Shown here in pieces: positions 7,837-16,874 of a stretch of 57,129 nucleotides of DNA. The first letter of the stretch is position 1. Each line of letters begins with the position of its first letter. This stretch comes from Pseudomonas cyclaminis (GTDB lineage Bacteria; Pseudomonadota; Gammaproteobacteria; Pseudomonadales; Pseudomonadaceae): the NCBI RefSeq assembly GCF_015163715.1, contig NZ_JADDUM010000108.1, positions 1 through 57,129 of the forward strand, read 5' to 3'. The notes under the pieces are model-generated. The model saw only the letters and a program-made list of their open reading frames with translations. It was not told the DNA's origin and did no database searches. Made by a program: the position numbers and the translations under genes.

Positions 7837-8774
7837 ATTTTTCCACGCAAGTCGCCGAACAGGCCGTGCACTGGCTGATGGAAATGCAGCAAGGCGCACT
7901 CAATCCTCGCCAGCAAGCCGCCTGGCAGCGCTGGCTGAACGCCCACAGTGAGCACCAGCGCGCCTGGGACCATATCCAGCGCGTCAACCAGCGCCTGCGC
8001 GGCATGCCCTCGCCCCTGGCCCATGCCGCGTTGAACGCGCCGACCTCCACCAGCCGGCGCCAGGCGCTCAAGCTGCTGCTGATCCTCGGCGCGGGCTCGG
8101 CCGCCGCCTGGAGCCTGCGCCAGCAACATATCCTGCCGCCGCTGACCGCCGACTACCGCAGCCCCGTGGGCCAGCGACGCAAAGTGCAACTGGCCGACGG
8201 CAGCCAGTTGCAGCTCAACACCGGCAGCGCGGTGGATGTGCATTTCGACGGCCAGCAACGGCTGATCCGCCTGCTCGAAGGCGAGATCATGCTGAGCGGC
8301 AGCGCCGGCAACACACCCTTGCGCGTCCTTACCGGCCAGGGCCTGCTCAGCAGCCAGGCTGCGCGCCTGAATGTTCGCCAGTTCAACGACCACACCCAAC
8401 TGGCGGTGCTCGACGGCCAGGTCGAGGTGATGCCCAACACCTACAGCGGCCTGCCGTTGACGGTCGGGGCCGCGCATCAAGTCAACTTCACCCGCAAAGG
8501 CTGGGACACCCCGCGCCCGACTGACGTCAACAGCGGCGCCTGGGCCGACGGCATGTTGGTGGCCGCCCATATGCGCCTGGAGGATTTCCTCGGCGAACTG
8601 GGCCGCTATCGTCGCGGCCAGGTCAATTGCGATCCGCAGGTGGCCAACTTGCTGATCTCCGGCAGCTACCCGCTGGACGACAGCGAACGCATTCTTGAGC
8701 TGCTGGAAGTCAGCCTGCCGGTCAAAGTGCGGCGTTTTACCCGCTATTGGGTGACGGTGCAGGCGCGCGCCTGA
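7833..8774 (+). CDS. fecR: FecR, transmembrane regulator of FecI
   Basis: This 313-aa regulator senses the N-terminal domain of FecA in the periplasm and controls FecI. The N-terminal cytoplasmic part has the conserved Trp pattern (WQRWLNAHSEHQRAWDHI). A twin-arginine-like segment SRRQALK (74-80) precedes the single transmembrane helix (about 81-95), in line with Tat-dependent insertion reported for FecR-type proteins. The periplasmic FecR domain includes RKVQLADGSQLQLNTGSAV. The C-terminus (LGRYRRGQVNCDPQVANLLISG) is the part expected to contact the receptor. It is coupled to fecI by a four-base overlap and lies 91 bases before fecA. Confidence 0.92.
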   Translation: MNFSTQVAEQAVHWLMEMQQGALNPRQQAAWQRWLNAHSEHQRAWDHIQRVNQRLRGMPSPLAHAALNAPTSTSRRQALKLLLILGAGSAAAWSLRQQHILPPLTADYRSPVGQRRKVQLADGSQLQLNTGSAVDVHFDGQQRLIRLLEGEIMLSGSAGNTPLRVLTGQGLLSSQAARLNVRQFNDHTQLAVLDGQVEVMPNTYSGLPLTVGAAHQVNFTRKGWDTPRPTDVNSGAWADGMLVAAHMRLEDFLGELGRYRRGQVNCDPQVANLLISGSYPLDDSERILELLEVSLPVKVRRFTRYWVTVQARA

Positions 8775-8865
8775 AATTATTTTCCAAACCTGTGAGCCGT
8801 TTTCCACCCCTCGCGTGACAGAGAAGGAAAGCCACCTTGATCCTTCCTTCTCAGGACCGCTCTTC

Positions 8866-11205
8866 ATGCCCCAGCAGCCGACCCTAATCGCCCGCACCTT
8901 GCGCCAATTGTTACTGGGCGCCAGCCTCAGTTTCGCGGTATTGCCTTCTGTGATGGCGGCCGACGCCAAGCCTTATCACATTGCCCCCACGTCGCTGGAA
9001 GCGGCCCTGAATCAGTTCGGTCGCGAAGCCGGCGTGTTGATTTCCTTCGGTTCCGAAGTCACGGCGGGCATGCAGAGCCGTGGGCTGTCTGGCAATTACA
9101 GCGCCGCCGAAGGCCTGCAAAAACTGCTGGAGGGCACCGGACTGCAAGCCCGCCCTGAAGGTGACAACGCCTTCAGCCTGCAACCGGAAAAAGCAGCGGC
9201 TGCGGTAGAGCTGGCGACGTCCAGCGTGGTCGGCGACTGGCTCGGCGATGCGGCGCAAACCAACGTGTTCGAACACCCCGGCGCCCGTGACGTGATCCGC
9301 CGCGAAGCATTCGAACGCCAGGGCGCCACCCAGGCCAAGGACGTGCTCAACCGCATCCCCGGCGTCAACGCTCCGGACAACAACGGCACCGGCAGCCATG
9401 ACATGGCGCTGAACTTCGGCATTCGTGGCCTCAATCCGCGCCTGGCGTCACGCTCCACCGTGCTGATGGACGGCATCCCGGTGCCCTTCGCGCCGTACGG
9501 CCAGCCGCAGCTGTCCTTCGCCCCGATCAGCATGGGCAACATGGACGCGGTGGACGTGGTACGCGGAGGCGGCGCAGTGCGTTACGGCCCGCAGAACGTT
9601 GGCGGCGTGGTCAACTTCGTGACCCGCGCGATCCCGGATGCGCCCACGGTCAAAGGCGGCCTGCAGACGGAAACCAGCCCGTCCTCCAGCCACGACGGCT
9701 TCAAGACCACCGGCAACCTGCTGGCAGGCGGCACGGCCGATAACGGCCTGGGCGGCGCGATCCTTTATTCCGGCACCCGAGGCGGCGACTGGCGCGAAAA
9801 CAGCAACACGCGCATCGACGACTTGATCCTCAAGGGCAAGTACCAGCTCGACGACGCCAACAGCTTCAACGCCATGGCGCAGTACTACGAAGGCCAGGCC
9901 GACATGCCCGGCGGCTTGAACGTGGCGGACTACAAAGCCGACCCGTACCAGTCCACCCGCCCCTACGACAAATTCTGGGGCCGCCGTACGATGTTTAACG
10001 TCGGCTACCGCTACGAGCAGGATCGCCGCGAATTCACCGCGAATACTTTCTTCACCAAGACCCTGCGCAGCGGCTACCTGGACCAGGGCACGTTCCTTTC
10101 GCTGTCGCCACGCGAATATTGGGTACGCGGCCTGGAAACCCGCTTCGCCCAAGGTTTTGACCTGGGCCCGACCAGCCATGAAGTGGGCGTCGGCTACCGC
10201 TACATCAACGAAGCTGGCCACGAACTGCGCTACCGCACGCCGATTTCGGCCAACAACCAGCAAATCCCCAGCACCGACAGCCGCAACGACCGCGACACCC
10301 GTGGTGGCACCGAGGCCAATGCTTTCTTCGTCGATGACCGGATTGATATCGGCAAGTGGACGATCACCCCGGGCATTCGCTACGAGATGATCGAGTCCCA
10401 GCAGAGCAACAACCTGACCAACGTCAAATACAAGGGTGACTACAACACCGCGCTGCCGGCGTTGAACGTGCTCTATCACCTCACCGACAGCTGGAACCTA
10501 TACGCCAATACCGAAGGTTCGTTCGGCAGTGTGCAATACAGCCAGATGCCCAACCGCGTCACCAGCGGTGAAGTCAAACCGGAAAAAGCCCGCACCTGGG
10601 AACTCGGCACCCGCTACGACGACGGCACCTTGCGCGCAGAGATCGGCGCGTTCCTGATCAACTTCGACAACCAGTATGAAAGTAACCAGACCAACGACTC
10701 GGTAATCGCCCGTGGTGAAACCCGCCACCAGGGTATCGAGACCAGCGTCAACTATGCCCTCGACGGCTTGAGCCCGGCGCTGGCAGGCTTCGATGTGTAC
10801 GCCACCTACGCCTACGTCGACGCCACCATCCGCGAAGACGGCCCGAACAAAGGCAACCGCGTGCCCTTCTCCTCCAAGCACAAAGGCACCCTCGGCGTGG
10901 GCTACACCGAAGGCCGCTGGAAGCTCAACCTGGACAGCAGCTACCAGAGCAGCCAATTCGCCGACAACGCCAACACCCAGGCCGAAAGCGCCAACGGTGC
11001 CAACGGCCGCATCCCCGGCTACATGCTGTTCAGCAGCCGTGCGGGGTACGATTTCGGCCCGCAATTGTCGGATCTGAATGTGGCGGTGGGGGTGAAGAAC
11101 ATCTTCAACACCCAGTACTTCACCCGCTCATTCGACGACAACAACAAGGGCAAATACGTGGGTGAGCCGCGTACGGTGTATGTGCAGACGTCTATCGCGT
11201 TCTGA
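8866..11205 (+). CDS. fecA: Ferric citrate outer-membrane receptor FecA
   Basis: This 779-aa TonB-dependent receptor imports diferric dicitrate and signals to FecR. A signal peptide runs to about residue 31 (VMA/AD). The STN signalling domain spans about 36-108 (PTSLEAALNQFGREAGVLIS). The plug follows at about 140-260 with GTGSHDMALNFGIRGLNPRL and VVRGGGAVRYGPQNVGGVVN, which are nearly the E. coli FecA sequences. The beta-barrel ends in VQTSIAF with a terminal Phe. ATG 8866 is selected because it gives a normal signal sequence; an in-frame codon 51 bases upstream would add a polar leader. Its stop directly abuts the stop of the convergent lysR gene. Confidence 0.96.
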   Translation: MPQQPTLIARTLRQLLLGASLSFAVLPSVMAADAKPYHIAPTSLEAALNQFGREAGVLISFGSEVTAGMQSRGLSGNYSAAEGLQKLLEGTGLQARPEGDNAFSLQPEKAAAAVELATSSVVGDWLGDAAQTNVFEHPGARDVIRREAFERQGATQAKDVLNRIPGVNAPDNNGTGSHDMALNFGIRGLNPRLASRSTVLMDGIPVPFAPYGQPQLSFAPISMGNMDAVDVVRGGGAVRYGPQNVGGVVNFVTRAIPDAPTVKGGLQTETSPSSSHDGFKTTGNLLAGGTADNGLGGAILYSGTRGGDWRENSNTRIDDLILKGKYQLDDANSFNAMAQYYEGQADMPGGLNVADYKADPYQSTRPYDKFWGRRTMFNVGYRYEQDRREFTANTFFTKTLRSGYLDQGTFLSLSPREYWVRGLETRFAQGFDLGPTSHEVGVGYRYINEAGHELRYRTPISANNQQIPSTDSRNDRDTRGGTEANAFFVDDRIDIGKWTITPGIRYEMIESQQSNNLTNVKYKGDYNTALPALNVLYHLTDSWNLYANTEGSFGSVQYSQMPNRVTSGEVKPEKARTWELGTRYDDGTLRAEIGAFLINFDNQYESNQTNDSVIARGETRHQGIETSVNYALDGLSPALAGFDVYATYAYVDATIREDGPNKGNRVPFSSKHKGTLGVGYTEGRWKLNLDSSYQSSQFADNANTQAESANGANGRIPGYMLFSSRAGYDFGPQLSDLNVAVGVKNIFNTQYFTRSFDDNNKGKYVGEPRTVYVQTSIAF

Positions 11206-12078
11206 TCAACTGCCCGCCAGGCACGACGGCGTGCCGGCCACCAAGGCGTCGATGGCACAGCGCGTCTTGGCCGGCATATGGGTCGCCGTGGGCCAGATAA
11301 CATGGATCGGTGAAGGCTGCTCGCGGTAGCTGGGCAGTACGGCTTCCAGTTGTCCGCGCAGCACATAGTGCGCAACCAGCCAACTCGGCAACCAGGCCAG
11401 GCCCACGCCCGCGATAGCGGCGTCGGCCACGGCCTGGAGGTCGTCCATCAGCAGCGGGGAGACCACGCGGGAACGGTGTGGGGTGTTGCAGCGGTAGGCG
11501 ATGCCTCGGTGGCCGGCGAGGTCGTCGATGGATGCAATTGGCCCCACACGCTGCAAATACGTCGGTGCAGCCGCCAGGCACACGGACTGTTCACCCAGGC
11601 GTCGCGCGCTCAAGCGATCGGTGTCGGGCAGCGGGCCGATTCGCACGGCCACGTCGAAGCCTTCCTGGGCCAGATCCACCAGCCGGTCGGCGAAGCAGAT
11701 CTCGATCTCCAGTTCTGGATAACGCGCCATCAAGCCCCACAGGGCGGGCGCCGCGTAGTGATGCCCGAACGCCAGCGGCAAGCTCACCCTCAAGCGCCCG
11801 CGTGGTTGTTGGCGGCCACTTTCCAGCACCGATTCGGCGGCCTCCAGTTCCGCCAGCGCACGCAGGCAATGTTCGTAGTAGGCCTGACCGTCTTCGGTAA
11901 GCCGTTGGCGGCGGGTCGAACGCTGCAACAGGCACGTACCAAGCCGCGCTTCCAGCCGCGCCAACCCCTTGCCCACCGCCGAGCGTGTGAGATTGAGCCG
12001 TTCGGCGGCCTCGGTCAGGTTGCCGCTTTCGACGATCTGCAAAAAGAGTTCAACGCCATCAAATCGTGGTGTGGCCAT
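11206..12078 (-). CDS. LysR-family transcriptional regulator
   Basis: This 290-aa LysR regulator has an N-terminal winged helix-turn-helix (GNLTEAAERLNLTRSAVGKG, about 19-40) and a C-terminal substrate-binding domain with RLRVSLPLAFGHH and DVAVRIGPLPD, typical of the subgroup regulating divergent efflux or oxidoreductase genes. ATG 12078 (MATPRFDGVELFLQ) is taken as the start because the HTH follows at the usual distance. It is divergent from an MFS transporter gene, which it probably controls. The intergenic TTATCACGAATAA at 12119-12131 has the T-N11-A form of LysR operators. The effector is unknown. Confidence 0.9.
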   Translation of the reverse strand: MATPRFDGVELFLQIVESGNLTEAAERLNLTRSAVGKGLARLEARLGTCLLQRSTRRQRLTEDGQAYYEHCLRALAELEAAESVLESGRQQPRGRLRVSLPLAFGHHYAAPALWGLMARYPELEIEICFADRLVDLAQEGFDVAVRIGPLPDTDRLSARRLGEQSVCLAAAPTYLQRVGPIASIDDLAGHRGIAYRCNTPHRSRVVSPLLMDDLQAVADAAIAGVGLAWLPSWLVAHYVLRGQLEAVLPSYREQPSPIHVIWPTATHMPAKTRCAIDALVAGTPSCLAGS

Positions 12079-12118
12079 GCGGTAATTGTCGCCCTTAAGT
12101 CCCTTATCCAAAGAAAAC

Positions 12119-12131
12119 TTATCACGAATAA
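12119..12131. promoter_or_regulatory. Possible LysR operator (T-N11-A)
   Basis: TTAT and ATAA flank CACGA between the divergent lysR and MFS genes, fitting the general LysR half-site pattern. The arms are only four bases, so chance is a real alternative. Confidence 0.3.
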
Positions 12132-12183
12132 AGAAATGGATTCCCCTGAGAATAAGTCCGTCGTTTATCCACAGGAGAATCCC

Positions 12184-13680
12184 ATGCCACCCGCCGCCAC
12201 CTTATCGGCCGTCAGAACGCCCAGCCATGCCAGAAACAACCTGGCCCTCACCGCCGTGTGCCTGGTGGCGCTGATGTTCGGCCTGGAAATATCCAGCGTA
12301 CCGATCATCCTGCCCACCTTGGAACAGCAACTGGGCAGCGGTTTCCAGGACGCCCAATGGATCATGAACGCCTACACCCTGGCCTGCACCAGCGTGCTGA
12401 TGGCGGCAGGCACCTTGGCTGACCGCTTTGGCCGTCGGCGCATGCTGGTGCTGTGCCTGTGGGTATTTGCCCTGGCCTCGCTGGCGTGTGGGCTGGCGGA
12501 CAGCGCTGCCACGCTGATTGTGGCGCGGTTTGCCCAGGGCATCGGCGGTGGGGCAATGATGATTTGCCAGTTCGCCATCCTGTCGCACCTGTTCCGTGAA
12601 CCGGCAGCGCGGGCGCGGGCCTTTGCCATATGGGGCGTGATTGCCGGCGTGGGCCTGGGCTTCGGGCCAATGGTCGGTGCGTTGATCCTGGCCGTGGCGG
12701 ATTGGCGCTGGGTGTTCCTCGTGCATGTGCCACTGACGTTGTTCACGTTGCTGCTGCTGCGCATCAGCGTAGAAGAATCCCGCGACCCGGCCGCGCATCG
12801 CCTCGATATCGCCGGCATGCTGACGCTGACGCTCGCGGTGTTTGCGCTGGTCTACTTCATCACCCAAGGCAGCGAAAATGGCTTTGCACCGGGTTGGGCG
12901 GGGGTGTCGCTGGCTGCATTGCTGTTGTTTATCGTGATCGAACGGCGCAGCGCGCACCCGATGTTCGACTTCGCGGTGTTTCGCATCCAGCGTTTCAATG
13001 GCGCATTGATGGGCTCGATTGGCATGAACTTCAGCTTCTGGCCCTTCATGATCTACCTGCCGTTGTACTTCCAGGCCGGCCTGGGTTACGACACGCTGAC
13101 CACCGGCGCGGCCCTGCTTGCCTATACCTTGCCGACCCTGCTGGTGCCGCCGCTGGCCGAACGCCTGGCCCTGCGCTACGGCGCCGAACGCATCATCCCT
13201 TTGGGCCTGGGCCTGATGGGCATGGGGTTTCTGGCCATGGCCGCCGCCAACATCGCCGAACACCCGAGTATCGGGCTGATATTGGCCAGCTGCGTAATGG
13301 CCGGCGTGGGCCTGGCGCTGACCAACTCGCCCACCACCAATACCACCACAGGCTCGGTATCGGCCGACCGCGCTGGCATGGCGTCGGGGATCGACCTCAG
13401 CGCGAGGCTGATTACCCTGGCAATCAATATCGCGCTGATGGGCTTGGTGGTGTTGCTGGGCATCAGCCATCAACTGGCAGAGGTGATGCCGGCCAGCACT
13501 GCATTGGAATGGCCAGCCATCAGTCAGGGCATTGCAGCGGGCAAGTTGCAATCGCCAGGACTGACGTTCAACGATGCCCAGGCGGCACTGCGCCACGGCG
13601 CCGGTTGGGCGATGCTGTTCGCGGGGTTGGGGGCTGGCGGACTGGCACTGCTAAGCCGGTATTTTTTCCGACGCAGCTAA
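12184..13680 (+). CDS. MFS efflux transporter, DHA2-like
   Basis: This 498-aa major facilitator protein has about 14 hydrophobic helices, as in drug:H+ antiporters of the DHA2 (EmrB/QacA) group. Visible motifs include motif A between helices 2 and 3 (GTLADRFGRRRMLV) and a motif-C-like helix 5 (AGVGLGFGPMVGALI). ATG 12184 has a good ribosome-binding site (AGGAGA), and the protein begins with a short polar tail before helix 1. The adjacent divergent LysR gene is its likely regulator. Substrate cannot be told from sequence. A small bidirectional hairpin follows at 13691-13706. Confidence 0.88.
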   Translation: MPPAATLSAVRTPSHARNNLALTAVCLVALMFGLEISSVPIILPTLEQQLGSGFQDAQWIMNAYTLACTSVLMAAGTLADRFGRRRMLVLCLWVFALASLACGLADSAATLIVARFAQGIGGGAMMICQFAILSHLFREPAARARAFAIWGVIAGVGLGFGPMVGALILAVADWRWVFLVHVPLTLFTLLLLRISVEESRDPAAHRLDIAGMLTLTLAVFALVYFITQGSENGFAPGWAGVSLAALLLFIVIERRSAHPMFDFAVFRIQRFNGALMGSIGMNFSFWPFMIYLPLYFQAGLGYDTLTTGAALLAYTLPTLLVPPLAERLALRYGAERIIPLGLGLMGMGFLAMAAANIAEHPSIGLILASCVMAGVGLALTNSPTTNTTTGSVSADRAGMASGIDLSARLITLAINIALMGLVVLLGISHQLAEVMPASTALEWPAISQGIAAGKLQSPGLTFNDAQAALRHGAGWAMLFAGLGAGGLALLSRYFFRRS

Positions 13681-13690
13681 ACGAAAACGG

Positions 13691-13706
13691 GCCTGCAAAT
13701 GCAGGC
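13691..13706. terminator. Weak hairpin between MFS gene and HPF gene
   Basis: GCCTGC-AAAT-GCAGGC forms a six-base-pair stem followed by GTTTGT. It lies between two converging genes and may terminate both, although the T tract is poor. Confidence 0.4.
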
Positions 13707-13729
13707 GTTTGTAGGGGATGAAAAATCGG

Positions 13730-14140
13730 TCAGCCGTTGATCACAGCGTTTTCGTTTTCCAGGAATTCCTGTTCCAGTGCGTCTTCATTCACTTTGTTGA
13801 TTGGCTGGTTTTTCGCGGCAGCGCGTGGCTTGCCTTGCAGTCGGCCAAACAGATGTTCCAACGCGTGGTCCAGTTTGGTGGCCGCGCTGTCGATCGCCTG
13901 TTCCAGGGTATCGCCCTTGGCGGACACCGACAGTGGCTGGTGACCTTTTGGCCGCGCTTCCAGGCGGCAACTCAAATCGTGGGGACCAGGTTTGTCGCCG
14001 TTCTCATCCCGCAGGTAGACCTCAACGCGGGTCAGGTCTTCTTCATAACGTTCGAGCGTGCTCTCAATGGTAGTACGTACCCACTCCTCCAGTCGGATGC
14101 TGCTTTCAATATGGTTATCGCTATTGACTTGGATTTGCAT
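13730..14140 (-). CDS. HPF/RaiA-family ribosome-associated protein
   Basis: This 136-aa protein resembles the HPF/RaiA (sigma-54 modulation) family, which binds the 30S decoding region and keeps ribosomes inactive in stationary phase or stress. The N-terminal part (MQIQVNSDNHIESS, then VEVYLRDENGDKPGPHDL) gives the beta-alpha-beta pattern, and KGDTLEQAIDSAATKLDHAL is the conserved second helix. The C-terminal tail of about 35 residues is charged and probably disordered. It is not the canonical short HPF gene next to rpoN, so it may be a divergent stress paralogue. The ribosome-binding site is GGGAAG. It is monocistronic on the minus strand. Confidence 0.82.
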   Translation of the reverse strand: MQIQVNSDNHIESSIRLEEWVRTTIESTLERYEEDLTRVEVYLRDENGDKPGPHDLSCRLEARPKGHQPLSVSAKGDTLEQAIDSAATKLDHALEHLFGRLQGKPRAAAKNQPINKVNEDALEQEFLENENAVING

Positions 14141-14352
14141 AGTTCTTCCCTTATTTCAGCTAGCTCGCGAGAGGTCACAACTGCGACACCGGGGTGGTGA
14201 AACCATGACCTCTTGATTACACAATTGAGCAGCCAGAGAAACAATTCAACCCCTTTGCAAAGATAAATCCCACATTACAAATTAAGCCTGACGACGAGCA
14301 AAAACGCTGTTAGGGTGGGGAGTTAGTTACATCTTCTTACGCTCTGTAAACA

Positions 14353-15300
14353 TCACAATTGCCCGTCTCCCAACGGGTGCAATCCGCGAAAAATCCCCGC
14401 TTCCTCCACCAGCCAGTCATGCACCGCCCGCACGCCCGGATGGCTCAGCGCACCCGGTGCGTACAGCAACACGTAGCGTTTGTGGTTGGGCACCGCCAGG
14501 CCGAACGGCACGATCAAGGTGCCGCGCTCCAGCTCATCGTTAAGCAAGGTACGCCGTGCAATGGCCACGCCCATGCCGGCGATGGCGGCTTCGATGGTCA
14601 AGTGGTTGCGGTTGAAGGTATGACCACGGCGAACATCGGCGTCGTGGTAGCCGATAGCGTTCAGGTAAAACTCCCACTCGGCGTACTCATAACTCCCACG
14701 CCAAGCGGTAATGTCGTGCAGCAAAGGGAAATGCACCAGGTCGGCCGGGCCATGCAACGGCGGGCGGCCGCGCAGCAGGCTGGGGGCGCACACCGGGAAT
14801 ATCTGCTCATCCAGCAGGGCTGTGGATAACAAGCCTGGGTAGCTGCCGTCGTTCAGGTCGATGGCCAGGTCGAAGTCGCCCTCATGCAGGGCAATGCTGC
14901 TGTCCTCGGCGACCATGCGCAACTGGATGTCCGGAAAGCGTTGCTGCAAGCGCGGCAAACGCGGCGTCAGCCACTTGCCCAGGAACGACGGAATCGAGCG
15001 CAGGCGCAACGTACCGCTGATCATCCCTGCATCCAGCCGCTGCAATTCGGCATCAATGCTGCCGTAAGCCTCCCCCACCGTGGCCGCCAATCGCTGGCCC
15101 TCGGCACTCAGTTCCACTCCCCGCGCCCGTCGATGGAACAGCCGAAAGCCCAAACGCTCCTCCAGCTGACGGATTTGCTGGCTCACCGCCCCCGGCGTGA
15201 TGTGCAGTTCCTCGGCACAACGGGTAAACGACAGATGCCGCGCCGCGCAGGCAAACACGTGCAGCCAGACGTAAGTCTGACCATGGAGAGGGCGAGCCAT
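14353..15300 (-). CDS. LysR-family regulator divergent from serine catabolism genes
   Basis: This 315-aa LysR regulator has its HTH at about residues 24-46 (LSFTRCAEELHITPGAVSQQ) and an effector domain with RSIPSFLGKWLTPRLPRLQQ and FDLAIDLNDGSYPGL. The HTH pattern is of the GcvA/DsdC type. ATG 15300 is chosen because the family N-terminus MARPLHGQTYVWLHVFAC begins there. It is divergent from the serine deaminase-transporter pair, so it most likely activates these genes with serine or a related amino acid as effector (inference). The gap of 137 bases to the serine deaminase gene must contain both promoters. Confidence 0.88.
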   Translation of the reverse strand: MARPLHGQTYVWLHVFACAARHLSFTRCAEELHITPGAVSQQIRQLEERLGFRLFHRRARGVELSAEGQRLAATVGEAYGSIDAELQRLDAGMISGTLRLRSIPSFLGKWLTPRLPRLQQRFPDIQLRMVAEDSSIALHEGDFDLAIDLNDGSYPGLLSTALLDEQIFPVCAPSLLRGRPPLHGPADLVHFPLLHDITAWRGSYEYAEWEFYLNAIGYHDADVRRGHTFNRNHLTIEAAIAGMGVAIARRTLLNDELERGTLIVPFGLAVPNHKRYVLLYAPGALSHPGVRAVHDWLVEEAGIFRGLHPLGDGQL

Positions 15301-15437
15301 AGGGTTTAGTCCTGCTAAAGGGTGTCTTAGGATAATTCGTTGGTCAGTGCCGATCCAGAGGCTCAGTATCGCGCCAATTGCGCTCGTCCTACAAAACATG
15401 GCAGCGATTCCTACTCCATTGCTTGTAAGGGTTTAGC

Positions 15438-16814
15438 ATGGCTATCAGTGTTTTTGATCTATTCAAGGTCGGTATCGGCCCGTCCAGCTCCCATACCGTC
15501 GGCCCCATGCGGGCAGCGGCAACCTTCGCCCAAGCCCTCAGCGACCAGCAATTGCTCACTGAAACCCGACGGGTGGAAGTGCGTCTGTACGGTTCGCTGT
15601 CCGCCACCGGCGTCGGCCATGCCACCGACCGCGCCTGCGTGATGGGGCTGATGGGCGAATGGCCGGACCGTGTCGATCCCACCTCGATCAACACACGTAT
15701 CCAGCAACTGCGCGAATCCGGCCGCTTATTGCTGGCCGGCACCCAGGACATTGCCTTCAACTGGCGCACCGATCTCCTGCTACTCGACGAAAGCCTGCCC
15801 TACCACCCCAACGCCATGTCCCTGCACGCCTATGGCGACAGTGGCCTGCTCAGCGAGCAAACGTACTACTCGGTGGGCGGCGGTTTCATCATCGAAGCGG
15901 CTGAGGCGGAGTCAGACATCGCGCCGACCAGCGATGTGCAGTTGCCCTACGACTTTTCCAGCGCCGTCGAACTGCTGGCCTTGTGCAACAAGCACGGCCT
16001 GCGCGTCTGCGAACTGATGATGGCCAATGAACGCGCGTGGCGCAGCGACGAAGAAATCCGCAGCGGCCTGCTGCATATCTGGTCGGTGATGCGCGAATGC
16101 GTGGAGCAAGGCCTGCGCGATGAAGGCATCTTGCCTGGTGGCCTGGATGTGCCACGGCGTGCAGCGAAACTGCACCGCAGCCTGTTGGAAATCGGCAAAC
16201 CCAATGTGATCACCTCGACCTTGTCGGCCATGGAATGGGTCAACCTGTTCGCCTTGGCCGTCAACGAAGAGAACGCCGCCGGCGGGCGCATGGTCACTGC
16301 ACCCACCAACGGCGCGGCGGGGATCATCCCGGCGGTGCTGCATTACTACATGAAGTTCAACGCCGACGCGTGCGACGACGATGTGGTCAATTTCTTCCTG
16401 GCCGCCGCCGCCGTCGGCATCCTGTGTAAGAAAAACGCCTCGATCTCCGGCGCCGAAGTCGGCTGCCAGGGCGAAGTCGGCTCGGCCTGCGCCATGGCCG
16501 CCGCTGGCCTTGCCGACATCCTCGGCGCCACGCCCGAGCAACTGGAAAACGCCGCCGAAATCGGCCTGGAACACAACCTCGGCCTGACCTGCGACCCGGT
16601 CGGCGGCCTGGTGCAAGTGCCGTGCATCGAGCGCAACGCCATCGCGGCGGTCAAGGCCATCAACGCCACGCAAATGGCCCTGCGCGGCGATGGCAAACAC
16701 TTCATTTCCCTCGACCGTGTGATCCGCACCATGCGCGATACCGGCGCCGATATGCATGACAAATACAAAGAAACTTCACGGGGCGGCCTGGCCGTGAGCT
16801 GGGTGGAGTGCTGA
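15438..16814 (+). CDS. sdaB: L-serine ammonia-lyase (single-chain, Fe-S)
   Basis: This 458-aa enzyme deaminates L-serine to pyruvate and ammonia. It is a one-chain type II L-serine dehydratase: an N-terminal domain with the SSSHTVGPM motif, then the catalytic domain. The [4Fe-4S] cysteines are C343, C385 and C396, at the spacing known for this enzyme class, and the C-terminus carries a final cysteine (WVEC), as in the Legionella enzyme, where it acts as a tail ligand. The ribosome-binding site is AAGGG. It is followed 60 bases later by the serine transporter gene. Symbol could equally be sdaA; paralogue numbering cannot be settled here. Confidence 0.93.
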   Translation: MAISVFDLFKVGIGPSSSHTVGPMRAAATFAQALSDQQLLTETRRVEVRLYGSLSATGVGHATDRACVMGLMGEWPDRVDPTSINTRIQQLRESGRLLLAGTQDIAFNWRTDLLLLDESLPYHPNAMSLHAYGDSGLLSEQTYYSVGGGFIIEAAEAESDIAPTSDVQLPYDFSSAVELLALCNKHGLRVCELMMANERAWRSDEEIRSGLLHIWSVMRECVEQGLRDEGILPGGLDVPRRAAKLHRSLLEIGKPNVITSTLSAMEWVNLFALAVNEENAAGGRMVTAPTNGAAGIIPAVLHYYMKFNADACDDDVVNFFLAAAAVGILCKKNASISGAEVGCQGEVGSACAMAAAGLADILGATPEQLENAAEIGLEHNLGLTCDPVGGLVQVPCIERNAIAAVKAINATQMALRGDGKHFISLDRVIRTMRDTGADMHDKYKETSRGGLAVSWVEC

Positions 16815-16853
16815 GGAGCACCCCCTGACCGCCCCAACGTGAGCCCGCGCAAA

Positions 16854-16861
16854 AATAATAA
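16854..16861 (+). promoter_or_regulatory. Candidate Hfq/Crc CA motif in the sdaC leader
   Basis: AATAATAA fits the Pseudomonas catabolite-repression motif AAYAAYAA exactly and lies beside the GAGG ribosome-binding site, 13 bases before the sdaC start. Known CA motifs sit near ribosome-binding sites and bind Hfq/Crc during growth on preferred carbon sources. Binding here is inferred. Confidence 0.5.
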
Positions 16862-16874
16862 CGAGGCAATAACG

